Positions 1 through 8,937 of a DNA stretch of 64,000 nucleotides are shown here, in pieces; the stretch's first letter is position 1, and every line of letters begins with the position of its first letter. The position numbers were made by a program, and so were the translations under genes. The notes beneath the pieces were generated by a model. That model did no database searches, had not been told where the DNA came from, and worked only from the letters and a program-made list of their open reading frames with translations. This DNA is from JADKHC01 sp047600805 (lineage in GTDB: Bacteria > Verrucomicrobiota > Verrucomicrobiia > Opitutales > Opitutaceae). The stretch spans positions 1,922,001 to 1,986,000 of the forward strand of contig JASGKG010000001.1 in assembly GCA_047600805.1 (NCBI GenBank), given 5' to 3'.

Positions 1-654
1 TTGTGGGGAAGCGACCGGTTGCGCCTCTTTAGCGGTATTGACTTTTTCGGGTTCAGCCGTGGTTGGCGTCGCCTTTTTTTCGTCAAATTTCATCGTCAAT
101 GTGTTGCCGATAAATTTCACCGTCCCGTCAGCATTGCTGAGCAGCAGCCCATCGCCGGACGACTCGATGGTGACGTTCCTCGCTTTGATCGCGAGGTCGC
201 CTCCAACCACTTTCATCTCAGGATCAGCCACGAGCAAACCCGTCGGCGAAGTAACTTTGAGATGAGGCCCAAACTCAAGCTGCGCGTCGTCGCTGAAAAC
301 ACGCGTTTCATTGGCTTCTGAAAAGTTTCCACGCGTCAGGCTCATTGCCGTCGGAATAGCCGTGCCTTCGGGAGAGTCGAAAGCAGTCCCGTTGCTCTTG
401 GCTTTCTCCAGCAGATCGGCCGCCTCAGCCCGTGCGAGCTTCAATTCATACTCGAGTGTCGCGATGCGGTCGTCGGCAATTTTCAGCGATGCATGAGCCC
501 GGTCATATTGAATCCGCGGAACGCGATCGCGCTCCAACGCTTGTACCTGCCGCTGCGCCTCTTCGAGCTTTGCGCGAGTTGCATCGAGCTCCGATTTAGG
601 CGCACATCCTGCGACAAATAAAGCAACGAGGAGGAAAAACGCAGCAGTTCTCAT
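1..654 (-). CDS. Coiled-coil lipoprotein, 3' end missing (partial)
   Basis: This frame is open from an ATG at 654 to the left edge of the window, giving 218 residues with no stop codon. The N-terminus is a lipoprotein signal: a charged start, a hydrophobic stretch and a lipobox ending VAGC, with the lipidated Cys near residue 17. Residues about 20-90 are charged and heptad-like, so probably coiled coil. The second half, with short repeated polar strands, may be a beta-rich periplasmic domain. Acidic and lysine residues follow towards the edge. I do not recognise the family. It is transcribed away from the NDH-2 gene's 3' end, about 100 bases downstream of it on the same strand. Confidence 0.75.
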   Translation of the reverse strand, partial: MRTAAFFLLVALFVAGCAPKSELDATRAKLEEAQRQVQALERDRVPRIQYDRAHASLKIADDRIATLEYELKLARAEAADLLEKAKSNGTAFDSPEGTAIPTAMSLTRGNFSEANETRVFSDDAQLEFGPHLKVTSPTGLLVADPEMKVVGGDLAIKARNVTIESSGDGLLLSNADGTVKFIGNTLTMKFDEKKATPTTAEPEKVNTAKEAQPVASPQ

Positions 655-753
655 GGCGAATCTTCCTGTTGATTGCGGAAAACACAGTCCACGTCAAAAC
701 CTCATGCATTCGCGAACGCACTTCGAGCTACAACACTCGACCATCGTAATTAC

Positions 754-2379
754 TCAATGCTTGGATGCGGGGTTTTTCTCCCCAAGGCCAACCACGTCCT
801 CCGCGGCCGGAATCGGGTGTTCAATCGGCACAAGCCGCAGGTATTTCTTCAACAGCTCCAACGCGCGGCCACGGAAAACCACCACGTCGCTGCTCTCGTT
901 GGCCACCGCCGAACACGTCCACCCTTCCCCGCCGATCAGCTCCTGATCCAGCACACTGCCGGCAAGAAAATCTTCGTACGCGCCCGTATTCTTCTGAATG
1001 CGAATCGAACCACTGCGCACAAAGAAAAATCCCCGGGGCTTGTCGCCACGCTCGAACAAAGCCTCTCCTTCCTCCAAGTGAATCGATCGTAGCAAATCCT
1101 CCGGCGGCGGCAGCACCACGCTGATGTCCCTCGGAAAAAACAATTCAAAGGTCCAATCGATCATTACGCGCAACCTCCGCAACATGCCTGGCAATTTCGC
1201 CAGATAAATCGTGCGCCACATCCACCACGCGATGAAACCGCTGAAATGCATTCCCATAATTTCCGCCACCGCCGCGCGTTTGCCGACAGTGGCGAGCTGT
1301 CCCAGCTGCTTGTAACGAAACGGCTGTGGCGATTTGCCGCGCAACACGCGTGCAAGATTTCGCCCCAGTTGGCGCCCCTGCCGAAGAGCAAACTGCGCAG
1401 TAGGCGGCGAAGATTTCGTGGTTCCATCCTTATCTTGCCACGGCACCACGGCACAATCTCCGGCCGCCCAGAGATCTGCCTGGTTCGGCACCTGCATCGT
1501 GGGCTCCACCGCGATTCGCCCATGGTTTGTGGCAATTTTTAGCTCTTGGCAAAGGTTCAACACCACCGGGCTCGGCGCATTGCCGATCGAAGAGATGATC
1601 GTATTCGTCTCGATAAACGTGCCGTCCTGAAGAATCGCCTTCTGCGCGGTCACTTCGGTGAGTCTTGCGTTCAGACGGACTTCCATGCCTCGACGCTCAA
1701 GAAGATGTTGCGCGTAATCTCCCAGCTTCTGCCCGATTTCCTGCAGCAGGTGTTCGCCGCTGTGGACCAAAACGACGCGCAGCTTCGCTGAGTGGAGATT
1801 AGCGTAGAATCGTTTCGATTCGTGCAGAAAATCCAACATCTGCCCGGCCGTTTCCACACCTGTATAACCACCTCCCACCACCACGAAGGTAAGCAGACGA
1901 CCCCGAATGGTGGCGTCCTCAACCAAGTTCGCCTCTTCCAACCGGTTGATCAAAGCCGCCCGCAGCCGAAGAGCGTCAGCCACCGTTTTCATCGGCCAAC
2001 CGTAGTCCGCAAGGCCGGGAACCTTGCTCAAATCCGTCACACTTCCCAACGTAAGCACGAGATGCTCAAAACCGATCGTGTGATTACGAGTAAAACGCCC
2101 GCCATCCAGAACGAGTGTTTTTTTTGACCAATCGACCGCTTGGATATTCCCCTGCAAAACATTCACGTTGCGGCAAAAGAGCCGAAGCGGATTGACCACA
2201 TCGGCGGGCGAGAGCGACGAACCCGCCACCTCAGGCAGCATCGGCTGAAAGATGAAAACGTTGCGCTCCGCGATGAGCGCGACGCGTCTGACGCCTTCTG
2301 CTCCCAGCGCTTTCCCCAGCGTGCGCGCACAATACGCCCCCGCAAAACCGCCGCCTGCAATAACAACGTCGAACTTCAT
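754..2379 (-). CDS. Type II NADH dehydrogenase-like flavoprotein with C-terminal cyclic-nucleotide-binding-like domain
   Basis: This is a single-subunit, NDH-2-type FAD oxidoreductase that would pass electrons from NADH to quinone without pumping protons. It has an FAD GxGxxG motif at the N-terminus (VIAGGGFAGA), a second dinucleotide motif (VVVGGGYTGVE) near residue 165, and a late FAD motif (WAAGDCAVVP). After the usual NDH-2 length there is an extra domain of about 110 residues (about 425-535). Its FxRGDxPxGFFFVxSGxxRI pattern resembles a cNMP-binding/CAP effector fold. The start MKFDVV is preferred because the FAD motif begins at once; an in-frame ATG at 2412 would add 11 residues unlike the family. 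No good Shine-Dalgarno is seen. Confidence 0.85.
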   Translation of the reverse strand: MKFDVVIAGGGFAGAYCARTLGKALGAEGVRRVALIAERNVFIFQPMLPEVAGSSLSPADVVNPLRLFCRNVNVLQGNIQAVDWSKKTLVLDGGRFTRNHTIGFEHLVLTLGSVTDLSKVPGLADYGWPMKTVADALRLRAALINRLEEANLVEDATIRGRLLTFVVVGGGYTGVETAGQMLDFLHESKRFYANLHSAKLRVVLVHSGEHLLQEIGQKLGDYAQHLLERRGMEVRLNARLTEVTAQKAILQDGTFIETNTIISSIGNAPSPVVLNLCQELKIATNHGRIAVEPTMQVPNQADLWAAGDCAVVPWQDKDGTTKSSPPTAQFALRQGRQLGRNLARVLRGKSPQPFRYKQLGQLATVGKRAAVAEIMGMHFSGFIAWWMWRTIYLAKLPGMLRRLRVMIDWTFELFFPRDISVVLPPPEDLLRSIHLEEGEALFERGDKPRGFFFVRSGSIRIQKNTGAYEDFLAGSVLDQELIGGEGWTCSAVANESSDVVVFRGRALELLKKYLRLVPIEHPIPAAEDVVGLGEKNPASKH

Positions 2380-2472
2380 GCCGCACCATGGCCAGAAATT
2401 CGCCCGTCGCAAATGCGTACTGAAAGCTTCCGTGCAGAAACGTTTTACGCCGGACTGGCAGTCATCCGATTT

Positions 2473-4158
2473 TCACCCTCTTCGATTTTTGTAGTCAGAG
2501 ATGATAATGCTAACGAGCAGCCAGATCCCTCCACCGGCCGCGCCCAGGAAACACAAAATGGCTAGTCCCGGATAGCCGAACAATTGAAAAGGAGTGGCCA
2601 CGCGCATCAGGAGCGACGCTCCGACGATCAGTCCGGCCAGAACCAAACCCGTCGTGATGCGGTTCGCGATTTTTTGCATGCCGTCGAGGATTGTCTTCGA
2701 GTCAGTCGCCTTTATTTTTAGCTCAAGCTCCGAGTTCGTGACCGCATCCATGATCCGGTTCAAACGCGCCGGCAAACCTGCGGCAAACTCCTTCGCCTCG
2801 AGCAGGGAGCTGTAGATATTCCCCTGGGTAAGGTCTTTTTTCATTCGCTGCGACATGATTTCGGCGACATTGCGCCGGACCGAACCGTTGGCATCGAACT
2901 CCGGATCGAGCACACGGCCGACTTCGTCGAGTTGCAGCATGGTCTTGGCAAGAACAACTAGTTCGCTAGGAACAATCAGGCCGTTCTCGCGCGCGATCGC
3001 ACTCACGTCGAGGAGGGAGCGGCCGACTTTTAGCTGTTCCAGTCCTTCGTCCCGATGCAGCGCCACCATTTGCGTGATTCTTTTTCGAAACTCGGAGACG
3101 TCGCACTCGGGCAGCTTCTCGCTCATGCGCAGAGCGATTTCTGCGGCAGTCTCGCCGTTGCCCTCGCTCACAGCCATGAGGATTTTCAACAAATTTTCCT
3201 GCATCGCCGGCGCAGTGTGGCCGACCATCCCGAGATCGATCAGCCCGATCTTGCCGTCATGCGTGATGAACACATTGCCAGGATGAGGATCGGCGTGGAA
3301 AAGCCCGTCCACCAAGACCTGTTTGAGATAAGCCTGAAAAAGTTCTTCAGCGAGCGCCGTGCCGTTCATCTCCAGCAGCGCAACCGGGCTGAGCTTCGTG
3401 ATCTTTTGGCCCTCCACTTCCTCCATCGTGAGGACCGATCGCGTGAAGTAGTCAGGAATCGGCTGAGGAATTTTTATGCGACCGAACTCCCGCAGATTAC
3501 GACCGAGAGAAATAAGGTTTTGTGCTTCTCGCTCATAGTTGAGCTCCTGTTGCAGCACGAGACGGAATTCGTCCAACGTCACTGAGAACCGATGACGTTT
3601 ACCGAGCGAAGTATGGTTATCCAAAAACGCAGCGATCTGCTCGAGCACTTCGAAATCTTCCGCGATCTGCTGGCGGATGTGGGGACGCTGAACTTTAACC
3701 ACGACTGCGCGTCCGTCGCGCAATGCGGCTCGATGGACTTGGCCCAGTGACGCTGCAGCGAGCGGTTCTCGATCGAAACGCGAAAACGCCTTCGAAATAC
3801 GCACGCCGAGTTCCGACATCACGATCTCTTCCACCTCAGAATAGTCGAACGGCTTCACTTTGTCTTGCAGTCGAGTGAGCGCCTTCAAGTACGCGTCCGG
3901 CAACAAATCAGGCCGGCCCGCCAACACTTGCCCGAGCTTCACGTAGGTTGGGCCCATCGCCTCCAAGTCATCGGCCAACTGCTCGGGCGCGGCTTTGCCA
4001 TCGGCAGCAACCTCGACCTTCTCGACGTTCGACGCAGGCTCGTTTTCACCGAAGCTGTCGTCTGCCGTCATCTGCTGGGCAAGATCGCTCCGGCCATATT
4101 TCCAAAGCAAGCGCACAATCTCGCGATAGCGCTTCAGGTGGGACGAAGAGAGTTTCAT
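2473..4158 (-). CDS. ABC1/UbiB-family atypical kinase (AarF-like)
   Basis: This belongs to the UbiB/ADCK family of protein-kinase-like ATPases, whose bacterial members support ubiquinone synthesis. Family marks are an early MGPTYVKLGQ stretch (the KxGQ motif), an AAASLGQVHRA alanine-rich loop, VVVKVQRP for the catalytic Lys, ADPHPGNVFI and LIDLGMVG for metal binding. Two hydrophobic segments close the protein (about residues 500-550), as in membrane-anchored UbiB proteins. I chose MKLSSSHLKRY as the start; an in-frame ATG 33 bases upstream would add an unusual basic leader. It lies about 90 bases upstream of the NDH-2 gene on the same strand, which fits a shared quinone theme, though that link is inference. 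Confidence 0.88.
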   Translation of the reverse strand: MKLSSSHLKRYREIVRLLWKYGRSDLAQQMTADDSFGENEPASNVEKVEVAADGKAAPEQLADDLEAMGPTYVKLGQVLAGRPDLLPDAYLKALTRLQDKVKPFDYSEVEEIVMSELGVRISKAFSRFDREPLAAASLGQVHRAALRDGRAVVVKVQRPHIRQQIAEDFEVLEQIAAFLDNHTSLGKRHRFSVTLDEFRLVLQQELNYEREAQNLISLGRNLREFGRIKIPQPIPDYFTRSVLTMEEVEGQKITKLSPVALLEMNGTALAEELFQAYLKQVLVDGLFHADPHPGNVFITHDGKIGLIDLGMVGHTAPAMQENLLKILMAVSEGNGETAAEIALRMSEKLPECDVSEFRKRITQMVALHRDEGLEQLKVGRSLLDVSAIARENGLIVPSELVVLAKTMLQLDEVGRVLDPEFDANGSVRRNVAEIMSQRMKKDLTQGNIYSSLLEAKEFAAGLPARLNRIMDAVTNSELELKIKATDSKTILDGMQKIANRITTGLVLAGLIVGASLLMRVATPFQLFGYPGLAILCFLGAAGGGIWLLVSIIISDYKNRRG

Positions 4159-4327
4159 AAAAAAATCGGAGCTATACGCGCGACGCCGCAAAACGGATAT
4201 TTTCCCAAGCAGCAGTGTCGGCTGAATATAAACTAGAATTCCACATTCGCTTGGTCATGTGGGAACCTCTCGTATATAGCGTCGTTCTATAAAACGTACT
4301 ATAAACCCTCACAGCCCCAACGACCTT

Positions 4328-4648
4328 ATGTTTAACGAAGCCAAAGACGCCCTTACCAGTCGTGCCGCCCAAAGCTGGGCCAACAACTTCATCGAGCGCT
4401 ACGGGCGAGTCGAAAGCCTGAAGATCGACTCGCGAAACAAGTCGATCGAAATCACCTGTGTGCTCGAAGGCGAGTCGTCGCCGATCACCGTTAATGTAGC
4501 GAACTACGAGGTCGAAACATCTGGCGGAAAACGCTTCATTCGCGGCACTGATTTCCGCTGCAGCCGGCCATGGCTGCAGAAATTCCTGCAGGACTTTGGA
4601 CCTTCTAAAAGGTTCGAACTTCCTGGCTGGGCAACAGCGGCGTTTTAG
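4328..4648 (+). CDS. Conserved-looking hypothetical protein, 106 residues
   Basis: I do not recognise this protein. It is acidic to neutral, lacks a signal peptide or membrane segment, and should be cytoplasmic. The pattern suggests a small alpha/beta fold: an N-terminal helix (residues 1-25), then strands around SLKIDSRNKSIEITCVLEG and PITVNVANYEVE. It ends with an aromatic and positive tail that includes WLQKFLQDFG. It is transcribed divergently from the UbiB-type gene across about 170 bases. That gap contains several TATA-like AT-rich boxes (around 4270-4305) that could serve as promoters. Codon use matches the neighbours. Confidence 0.7.
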   Translation: MFNEAKDALTSRAAQSWANNFIERYGRVESLKIDSRNKSIEITCVLEGESSPITVNVANYEVETSGGKRFIRGTDFRCSRPWLQKFLQDFGPSKRFELPGWATAAF

Positions 4649-4685
4649 CACCGGGTAGCCGGCGCTAAACGCGAGGCAGCCAATC

Positions 4686-4841
4686 CTAAACACGGCCACG
4701 CCAACCGCCTGCTAGATAAATAATCAGCGCGATCAACAGGACCAATCCAATACCGCCGCCACCAATCGCAGGGCCGCCGAAATAAAAGCCACCACCGCCA
4801 AACAGCAACAAAAGGAGGATAATGAGTAATAGGAGGTTCAT
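4686..4841 (-). CDS. 51-residue Leu/Gly-rich single-helix membrane protein (DUF3309-like)
   Basis: ATG at 4841 opens a 51-residue frame that starts with a run of Leu/Ile residues, then a Gly-rich turn (FGGGGFYFGG), a second hydrophobic helix and a short basic tail (GGWRGRV). This organisation resembles tiny DUF3309-type inner-membrane proteins common in environmental Gram-negatives; the assignment rests on pattern only. An AGGAGG-like purine stretch sits inside the N-terminal coding sequence rather than upstream. It lies between a plus-strand gene and the dodecin gene. Confidence 0.6.
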   Translation of the reverse strand: MNLLLLIILLLLLFGGGGFYFGGPAIGGGGIGLVLLIALIIYLAGGWRGRV

Positions 4842-4950
4842 GCGGACAGTTTAGTCCCTAGCGCACGTTTCGGCCATCGGGCGAGTCCCCCGAAAAACAA
4901 TAGGCGAAACGACAGCCTTCGTTGCCAACGAACCAGTGAACGCTGCAGCC

Positions 4951-5160
4951 CTACTCCTTAACGGCAAAGCCGACTTTCACGGTGACCTGCCAATGGTGAA
5001 TCGCACCGTCCACAATATTGCCGCGTGTGTCGACAACCTGGAACCACGACAGGTTCTTGATTGTTTTCTGCGCTCGCTTGATCACGCGCACGACAGCGTC
5101 TTCCATTGATTCGGCGGAGGTTCCAGTTAGCTCGATGAGCTTATATATCGGCTCTTTCAT
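4951..5160 (-). CDS. Dodecin family flavin-binding protein
   Basis: This is a 69-residue protein with the complete dodecin pattern: an N-terminal strand (IYKLIELTGTS), the helix SMEDAVVRVIKRAQKTIKNL, then strands WFQVVDTRGNI and HHWQVTVKVGFAV. Dodecins form hollow dodecamers that store or buffer flavins. Trp in the LSWFQV segment matches the residue that stacks on the isoalloxazine ring in the family. I chose the internal ATG at 5160 because the family length is about 65-75 residues; the longer open frame upstream to 5481 looks non-coding. No Shine-Dalgarno is visible, and a TATATAAT box ends 5 bases before the ATG. Confidence 0.92.
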   Translation of the reverse strand: MKEPIYKLIELTGTSAESMEDAVVRVIKRAQKTIKNLSWFQVVDTRGNIVDGAIHHWQVTVKVGFAVKE

Positions 5161-5401
5161 AGGTATTATATAAGATTTTAGCGGAAGAATCGACGACCGC
5201 TCCGCAAAGCCTACGCGCCCCAAAGGGGCCAGGGAAGCGGTGGTTTTGCGCACTACTTCACCGGGCTTAGTGCTCTTTTTGGCAGAGAAATTTTCCTGAA
5301 ACGCCTCAGGTGTCCTCTGTGAAAGAAAACTCCCCACCCTGCTATAGTCCGGGGCAGGAAGAATGTGCCTGAACTGCCATTCACTGCATAGGTCGGTAGG
5401 T

Positions 5402-6337
5402 ATGCGCAAGATGATGCAAAAAAGCTGGCCTCGCATCCTAATCGACACCGCTAAAGCTTGGAACGCAGACAACGCTTTCAAGCACTCGGCAGCAGTGTCG
5501 TTTTACACGTTGTTTTCCATGGCTCCGATCACGATCATCGTAGCCGCTATTGCCGCGTTTTTTCTCGGAAAAGAGCAAGCCCAGGAACAGCTACATAACC
5601 AGATCACGGCTTTGGTCGGGCCAGCCAGCGCTGAACTCGTTTCCAAAGCCGCCGAAGCGAGCCAGACCGACACGCGCTCAACGACTGCCGCTATCACGGG
5701 CGTCGCACTGCTCATCGTGGGCGCGACCACCGTGTTCGCACAACTTCAAGACTCCCTCAACTCGATCTGGAAAGTACGCACAAAGCCCGAGAAGAGCGGT
5801 TGGCTGATCCTGATTATACAGCGGCTGATTTCTTTCGCGATGGTTCTGACCGTAGGGTTTCTGTTGCTTGTTTCGTTAATTCTGACGACAGCACTTTCGT
5901 TCACGTTAAAAAAATTCAGCAACACGATTCTGGGAGCTCCGTGGGTACTCAATGTCGCCGATGCGCTGGGAAGTTTGGTGGTTATAACGGCGTTGTTCGC
6001 GCTGATGTTTAAAGTTCTTCCCGACGTGAAGCTTCACTGGAAAGAAGTTGTCGTCGGCGCGGGCGCGACTTCCGTCCTCTTCACGATCGGCCGCTACTTG
6101 ATCGCTTTTTATCTCAGCCACTCCACGGTCGCGTCCATCTATGGAACCGCCGGTTCGTTAGTAGCGCTGCTCGTCTGGGTCTACTACTCGTGCTCGATTA
6201 TGTTTTTCGGCGCAGAATTCATACGAATTTACATCGAGGCTAAAGGCCGGCCCGTGGAGCCCAAAGAAACCGCGGTCAGGGTGAAGGAGGAATTCATTGA
6301 AGATCATCCAGAACACGAAATCCGCAAACGTGCGTGA
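5402..6337 (+). CDS. YihY/BrkB family inner-membrane protein
   Basis: This is a polytopic membrane protein of about 311 residues with the YihY/BrkB signature: an N-terminal amphipathic stretch (KAWNADNAFKHSAAVSFYTLFSMAP), then about six hydrophobic segments, including one near VVITALFALMFKVLPD and a last one near GSLVALLVWVYYSCSIMFFGAEF. Many members were once mis-annotated as ribonuclease BN; the cellular role is not established. The hydrophilic C-terminal tail (about 35 residues) is charged. I took MRKMMQK as the start, since the 13 residues encoded upstream include two Cys and do not look like the family. Confidence 0.88.
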   Translation: MRKMMQKSWPRILIDTAKAWNADNAFKHSAAVSFYTLFSMAPITIIVAAIAAFFLGKEQAQEQLHNQITALVGPASAELVSKAAEASQTDTRSTTAAITGVALLIVGATTVFAQLQDSLNSIWKVRTKPEKSGWLILIIQRLISFAMVLTVGFLLLVSLILTTALSFTLKKFSNTILGAPWVLNVADALGSLVVITALFALMFKVLPDVKLHWKEVVVGAGATSVLFTIGRYLIAFYLSHSTVASIYGTAGSLVALLVWVYYSCSIMFFGAEFIRIYIEAKGRPVEPKETAVRVKEEFIEDHPEHEIRKRA

Positions 6338-6364
6338 TACCCCACGCACCAACAAACCCAAACT

Positions 6365-7225
6365 ATGTCGCTGCGCCAAGAAGCCATCTCCAACCCATCT
6401 ACTGCATGCCCCGTGCTGCCGATTCTGAATCTACTCGCCGGCCAAAAGGCTTTGGTGACGGGAAGCAGTTCGGGGATAGGCCAGGCAGTCGCCATCGCCC
6501 TAGCGCAAGCAGGCGCGGATGTCGCCATCAACTATGCCCACGATGAACAAGGCGCACGCGCGACAGAAGACGAGGCACGGCACGCAGGCGTACGCACGAT
6601 GGTCATCGGCGCCGACGTAAGCCAGGAGGCCGAAGTGCAAGGAATGTTCCGGCGCGTCATCGAGAGCTGGGGAACTGTCGACATCGTCGTAACGAATGCA
6701 GGTGTGCAGCACGATGCAGCCCTCGTCGATATGTCGCTCGAACAATGGCGCAAGGTGATCGATATAAACCTGACCGGACAATTTCTCTGTGCGCGCGAAG
6801 CCGTCCGCGAGTTTCTACGCCGCGGGGTGCGCACTGATGTGTCATGTTCGGCCGGAAAAATCATCTGCATGAGTTCCGTTCACGAAGAGATCCCCTGGGC
6901 TGGGCACGTCAATTATGCTGCCTCGAAAGGCGGCGTCGCCATGATGATGAAAAGCATCGCGCAAGAAGTCGCCCCCCACCGTATTCGCGTAAACTCGATC
7001 GCGCCGGGCGCCATTAAAACGCCCATCAACGAACCTGCGTGGTCTACGCCTGAAGCCTACGCAAGCTTGATGAAGCTCATCCCCTACCAGCGAATCGGCG
7101 AGCCGGCGGAAATCGGCCGGATCGCAGCTTGGCTGGCATCGGACCACTCCGACTACGTCACCGGAGCCACTCTTTTTGTCGATGGCGGAATGACACTGTT
7201 CCCAGGCTTTGCCCACGGCGGCTAA
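6365..7225 (+). CDS. SDR-family dehydrogenase, glucose 1-dehydrogenase-like
   Basis: This is a classical short-chain dehydrogenase/reductase of 286 residues. The Rossmann motif TGSSSGIG is near residue 33, NAG in the fourth strand (VTNAGVQHDA), and the active site combines a Ser (CMSSVHEE) with YAASK. The stretch HEEIPWAGHVNYAASKGG and the ending DYVTGATLFVDGGM are typical of the glucose 1-dehydrogenase branch. The substrate cannot be fixed from sequence, but NAD(P)-dependent sugar or polyol oxidation is the best guess. The N-terminal 25 residues before the Rossmann fold are longer than usual. It begins 27 bases after the YihY-like gene, so the two may be co-transcribed. Confidence 0.88.
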   Translation: MSLRQEAISNPSTACPVLPILNLLAGQKALVTGSSSGIGQAVAIALAQAGADVAINYAHDEQGARATEDEARHAGVRTMVIGADVSQEAEVQGMFRRVIESWGTVDIVVTNAGVQHDAALVDMSLEQWRKVIDINLTGQFLCAREAVREFLRRGVRTDVSCSAGKIICMSSVHEEIPWAGHVNYAASKGGVAMMMKSIAQEVAPHRIRVNSIAPGAIKTPINEPAWSTPEAYASLMKLIPYQRIGEPAEIGRIAAWLASDHSDYVTGATLFVDGGMTLFPGFAHGG

Positions 7226-7454
7226 CCAGGAAAACCGCGGTCGCTGAGCGGAAATGGCCGCCTGGCGAGCAGGGTGTGGAAAGCAATCGGGTGTCATCCT
7301 ATACAGGCCCATGGGAATAGCCGTACTGTTTGTGTGAACGAATTCAGTGGTTTCTTTGCGAAGCCCCCATAACATACTCCGTCCGTTGGGTCGCACCGAC
7401 ATGCACCCCGACGGCTACTCCAAGACCTCCGAAACGAACCAGCTTCACAGAGTC

Positions 7455-7847
7455 ATGAAAATTCTCGTCGTCGATGATCGGCCGAATTTGGCGCGCGTCA
7501 CGTCCGTAGCTCTCAAAGGCCTTAGTTGCGAAACACAGATCGCTGCAACGGGAACCCAGGCAAAAACGATGCTTTCTGAAAACCATTTCGATGCCGTATT
7601 CCTCGACGTGAACCTCGGCAACGAGAATGGTTTCGAGCTCTTGTCGGACATCGTTGCTCGCACGAAATTGCCAGTCGTGATGTTCACCGCGCAAACGAAG
7701 GAGGAAGTGGCCGACGAGGCTCACCGCCGGGGCGCGTTCGGCTATATTTTGAAACCGTTCGGGATTGACGACCTTCGCGTCCAAATCGAACGGCTTCAAA
7801 ACCATTTCGCACTACCCAGCGTGACGGCCTCCCATGAAAGCCGTTAA
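7455..7847 (+). CDS. Single-domain response regulator
   Basis: This is a receiver-only protein: MKILVVDDRPN with the acidic pair, the phosphoacceptor Asp in AVFLDVNLGNENG, the conserved Thr in VVMFTA and Lys in YILKPFG. There is no output domain, so it probably works by phosphotransfer or protein contact. I start it at MKILVV (7455). Further in-frame ATGs at 7347 and 7401 would add 36 or 18 residues not expected in a receiver. Its 3' end overlaps the next gene, a histidine kinase, by 14 bases, so the two form a translationally linked pair. Confidence 0.85.
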   Translation: MKILVVDDRPNLARVTSVALKGLSCETQIAATGTQAKTMLSENHFDAVFLDVNLGNENGFELLSDIVARTKLPVVMFTAQTKEEVADEAHRRGAFGYILKPFGIDDLRVQIERLQNHFALPSVTASHESR

Positions 7848-8838
7848 GGTCATCTTGCTTCATCTGCCCCCCTCCGTGCAAGAGCTGGCAAGAGAGGCCG
7901 CCCAACGCGCTTTTGGAACACCGGAAATTGTTGAAGCAGCCTCCGTGGATGAAATATCGACAGTGCAGCCTGGTGAAAACATTCCCACGCTGCTGCTACT
8001 CGACCGAGATCATTCATTGGTACAAGCACAAGCTCTCGATCCATCGAGCGGCCTCCTGCCATTTACGGTCGTACCGCTCGATGCGGTTGCTGCCACAGCT
8101 GAAGGCAGAGCTAGTGTTTCGATTATCGCCGAGCTCCTTCGCCAAGCGCTGACCGTGCATGAACTTCGCTCTGAGAACCAACGTCTGCGGGGCGACCTCA
8201 CGACGGTCGTACGCCGAGTATTTCACGATCTTCGATCTCCCGTCGGTTACATCTTTACGACGGCCGACGTCCTGGGAGAACTTGCTGCTGATCCAGAATC
8301 TTTCGCCTCGACCGCAGACACCATCAAAGCGTCTGTCAGCGAGTTTATGCAAATCGTGGACCACGTCGGTACTACGCTGACGGCTTCGCTCAGCCCGCCA
8401 CTCTTCAGCCAAGTGCAAATGGGACCGCTCGTGGACGACGTTCTCCGACAGATGGAACCCAGGATCAAAGAAACGAACACGACCATTGTGACACCGACAA
8501 CGTGGCCGACAGTGACTGGCGTATCGGCGTGGCTGAACCTCGTATGGAAGATTCTAATCGAGAACACTCTCGACGAAACCAGTTCAAAAAAGACCCTACG
8601 TTTGGACTGGCACGCTACAACCAATCAATATCGCTTCAACCTAAGGGATAATTCCACAATCGCCGCACGTTCACAAAACGCGGATCCTTTCGTGTCATTC
8701 GAGCGACTTCATGGAACGCGCACGAAAGGGCTTGGGCTGTCCATCGCTCAACGTTTGGTTACGCTTCAGAATGGCATATGCGGCTTTGAAGCCGACGGCG
8801 GAACAGGTGGTTGCTGGTATTTTTGCCTGCCGGCGTGA
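7834..8838 (+). CDS. Soluble histidine kinase with receiver-like N-terminal region
   Basis: This is a cytoplasmic sensor kinase of 334 residues without membrane segments. Residues 1-110 have the strand/helix rhythm of a receiver domain (VKVILLHLP, then TLLLLDRD) but lack the normal acidic pair, so this looks like a pseudo-receiver sensor. A helix leads to the H-box FHDLRSPVGYI near residue 133, then an ATPase domain with an N-box (WKILIENTLDE) and a G-box (TKGLGLSIAQRL). The N-box is unusual in having EN rather than the NxxxNA pattern. It overlaps the single-domain regulator upstream and is its likely partner. Confidence 0.8.
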   Translation: MKAVKVILLHLPPSVQELAREAAQRAFGTPEIVEAASVDEISTVQPGENIPTLLLLDRDHSLVQAQALDPSSGLLPFTVVPLDAVAATAEGRASVSIIAELLRQALTVHELRSENQRLRGDLTTVVRRVFHDLRSPVGYIFTTADVLGELAADPESFASTADTIKASVSEFMQIVDHVGTTLTASLSPPLFSQVQMGPLVDDVLRQMEPRIKETNTTIVTPTTWPTVTGVSAWLNLVWKILIENTLDETSSKKTLRLDWHATTNQYRFNLRDNSTIAARSQNADPFVSFERLHGTRTKGLGLSIAQRLVTLQNGICGFEADGGTGGCWYFCLPA

Positions 8839-8937
8839 ATTTAATTGTCGCATTGCTGATGCCCCGGGAATCGTTTTAGCCGCTTCCTAGAACGACAGAA
8901 TGCGCTCCAAGGACCTCCGGTTCCAGAGACGGTGGGA

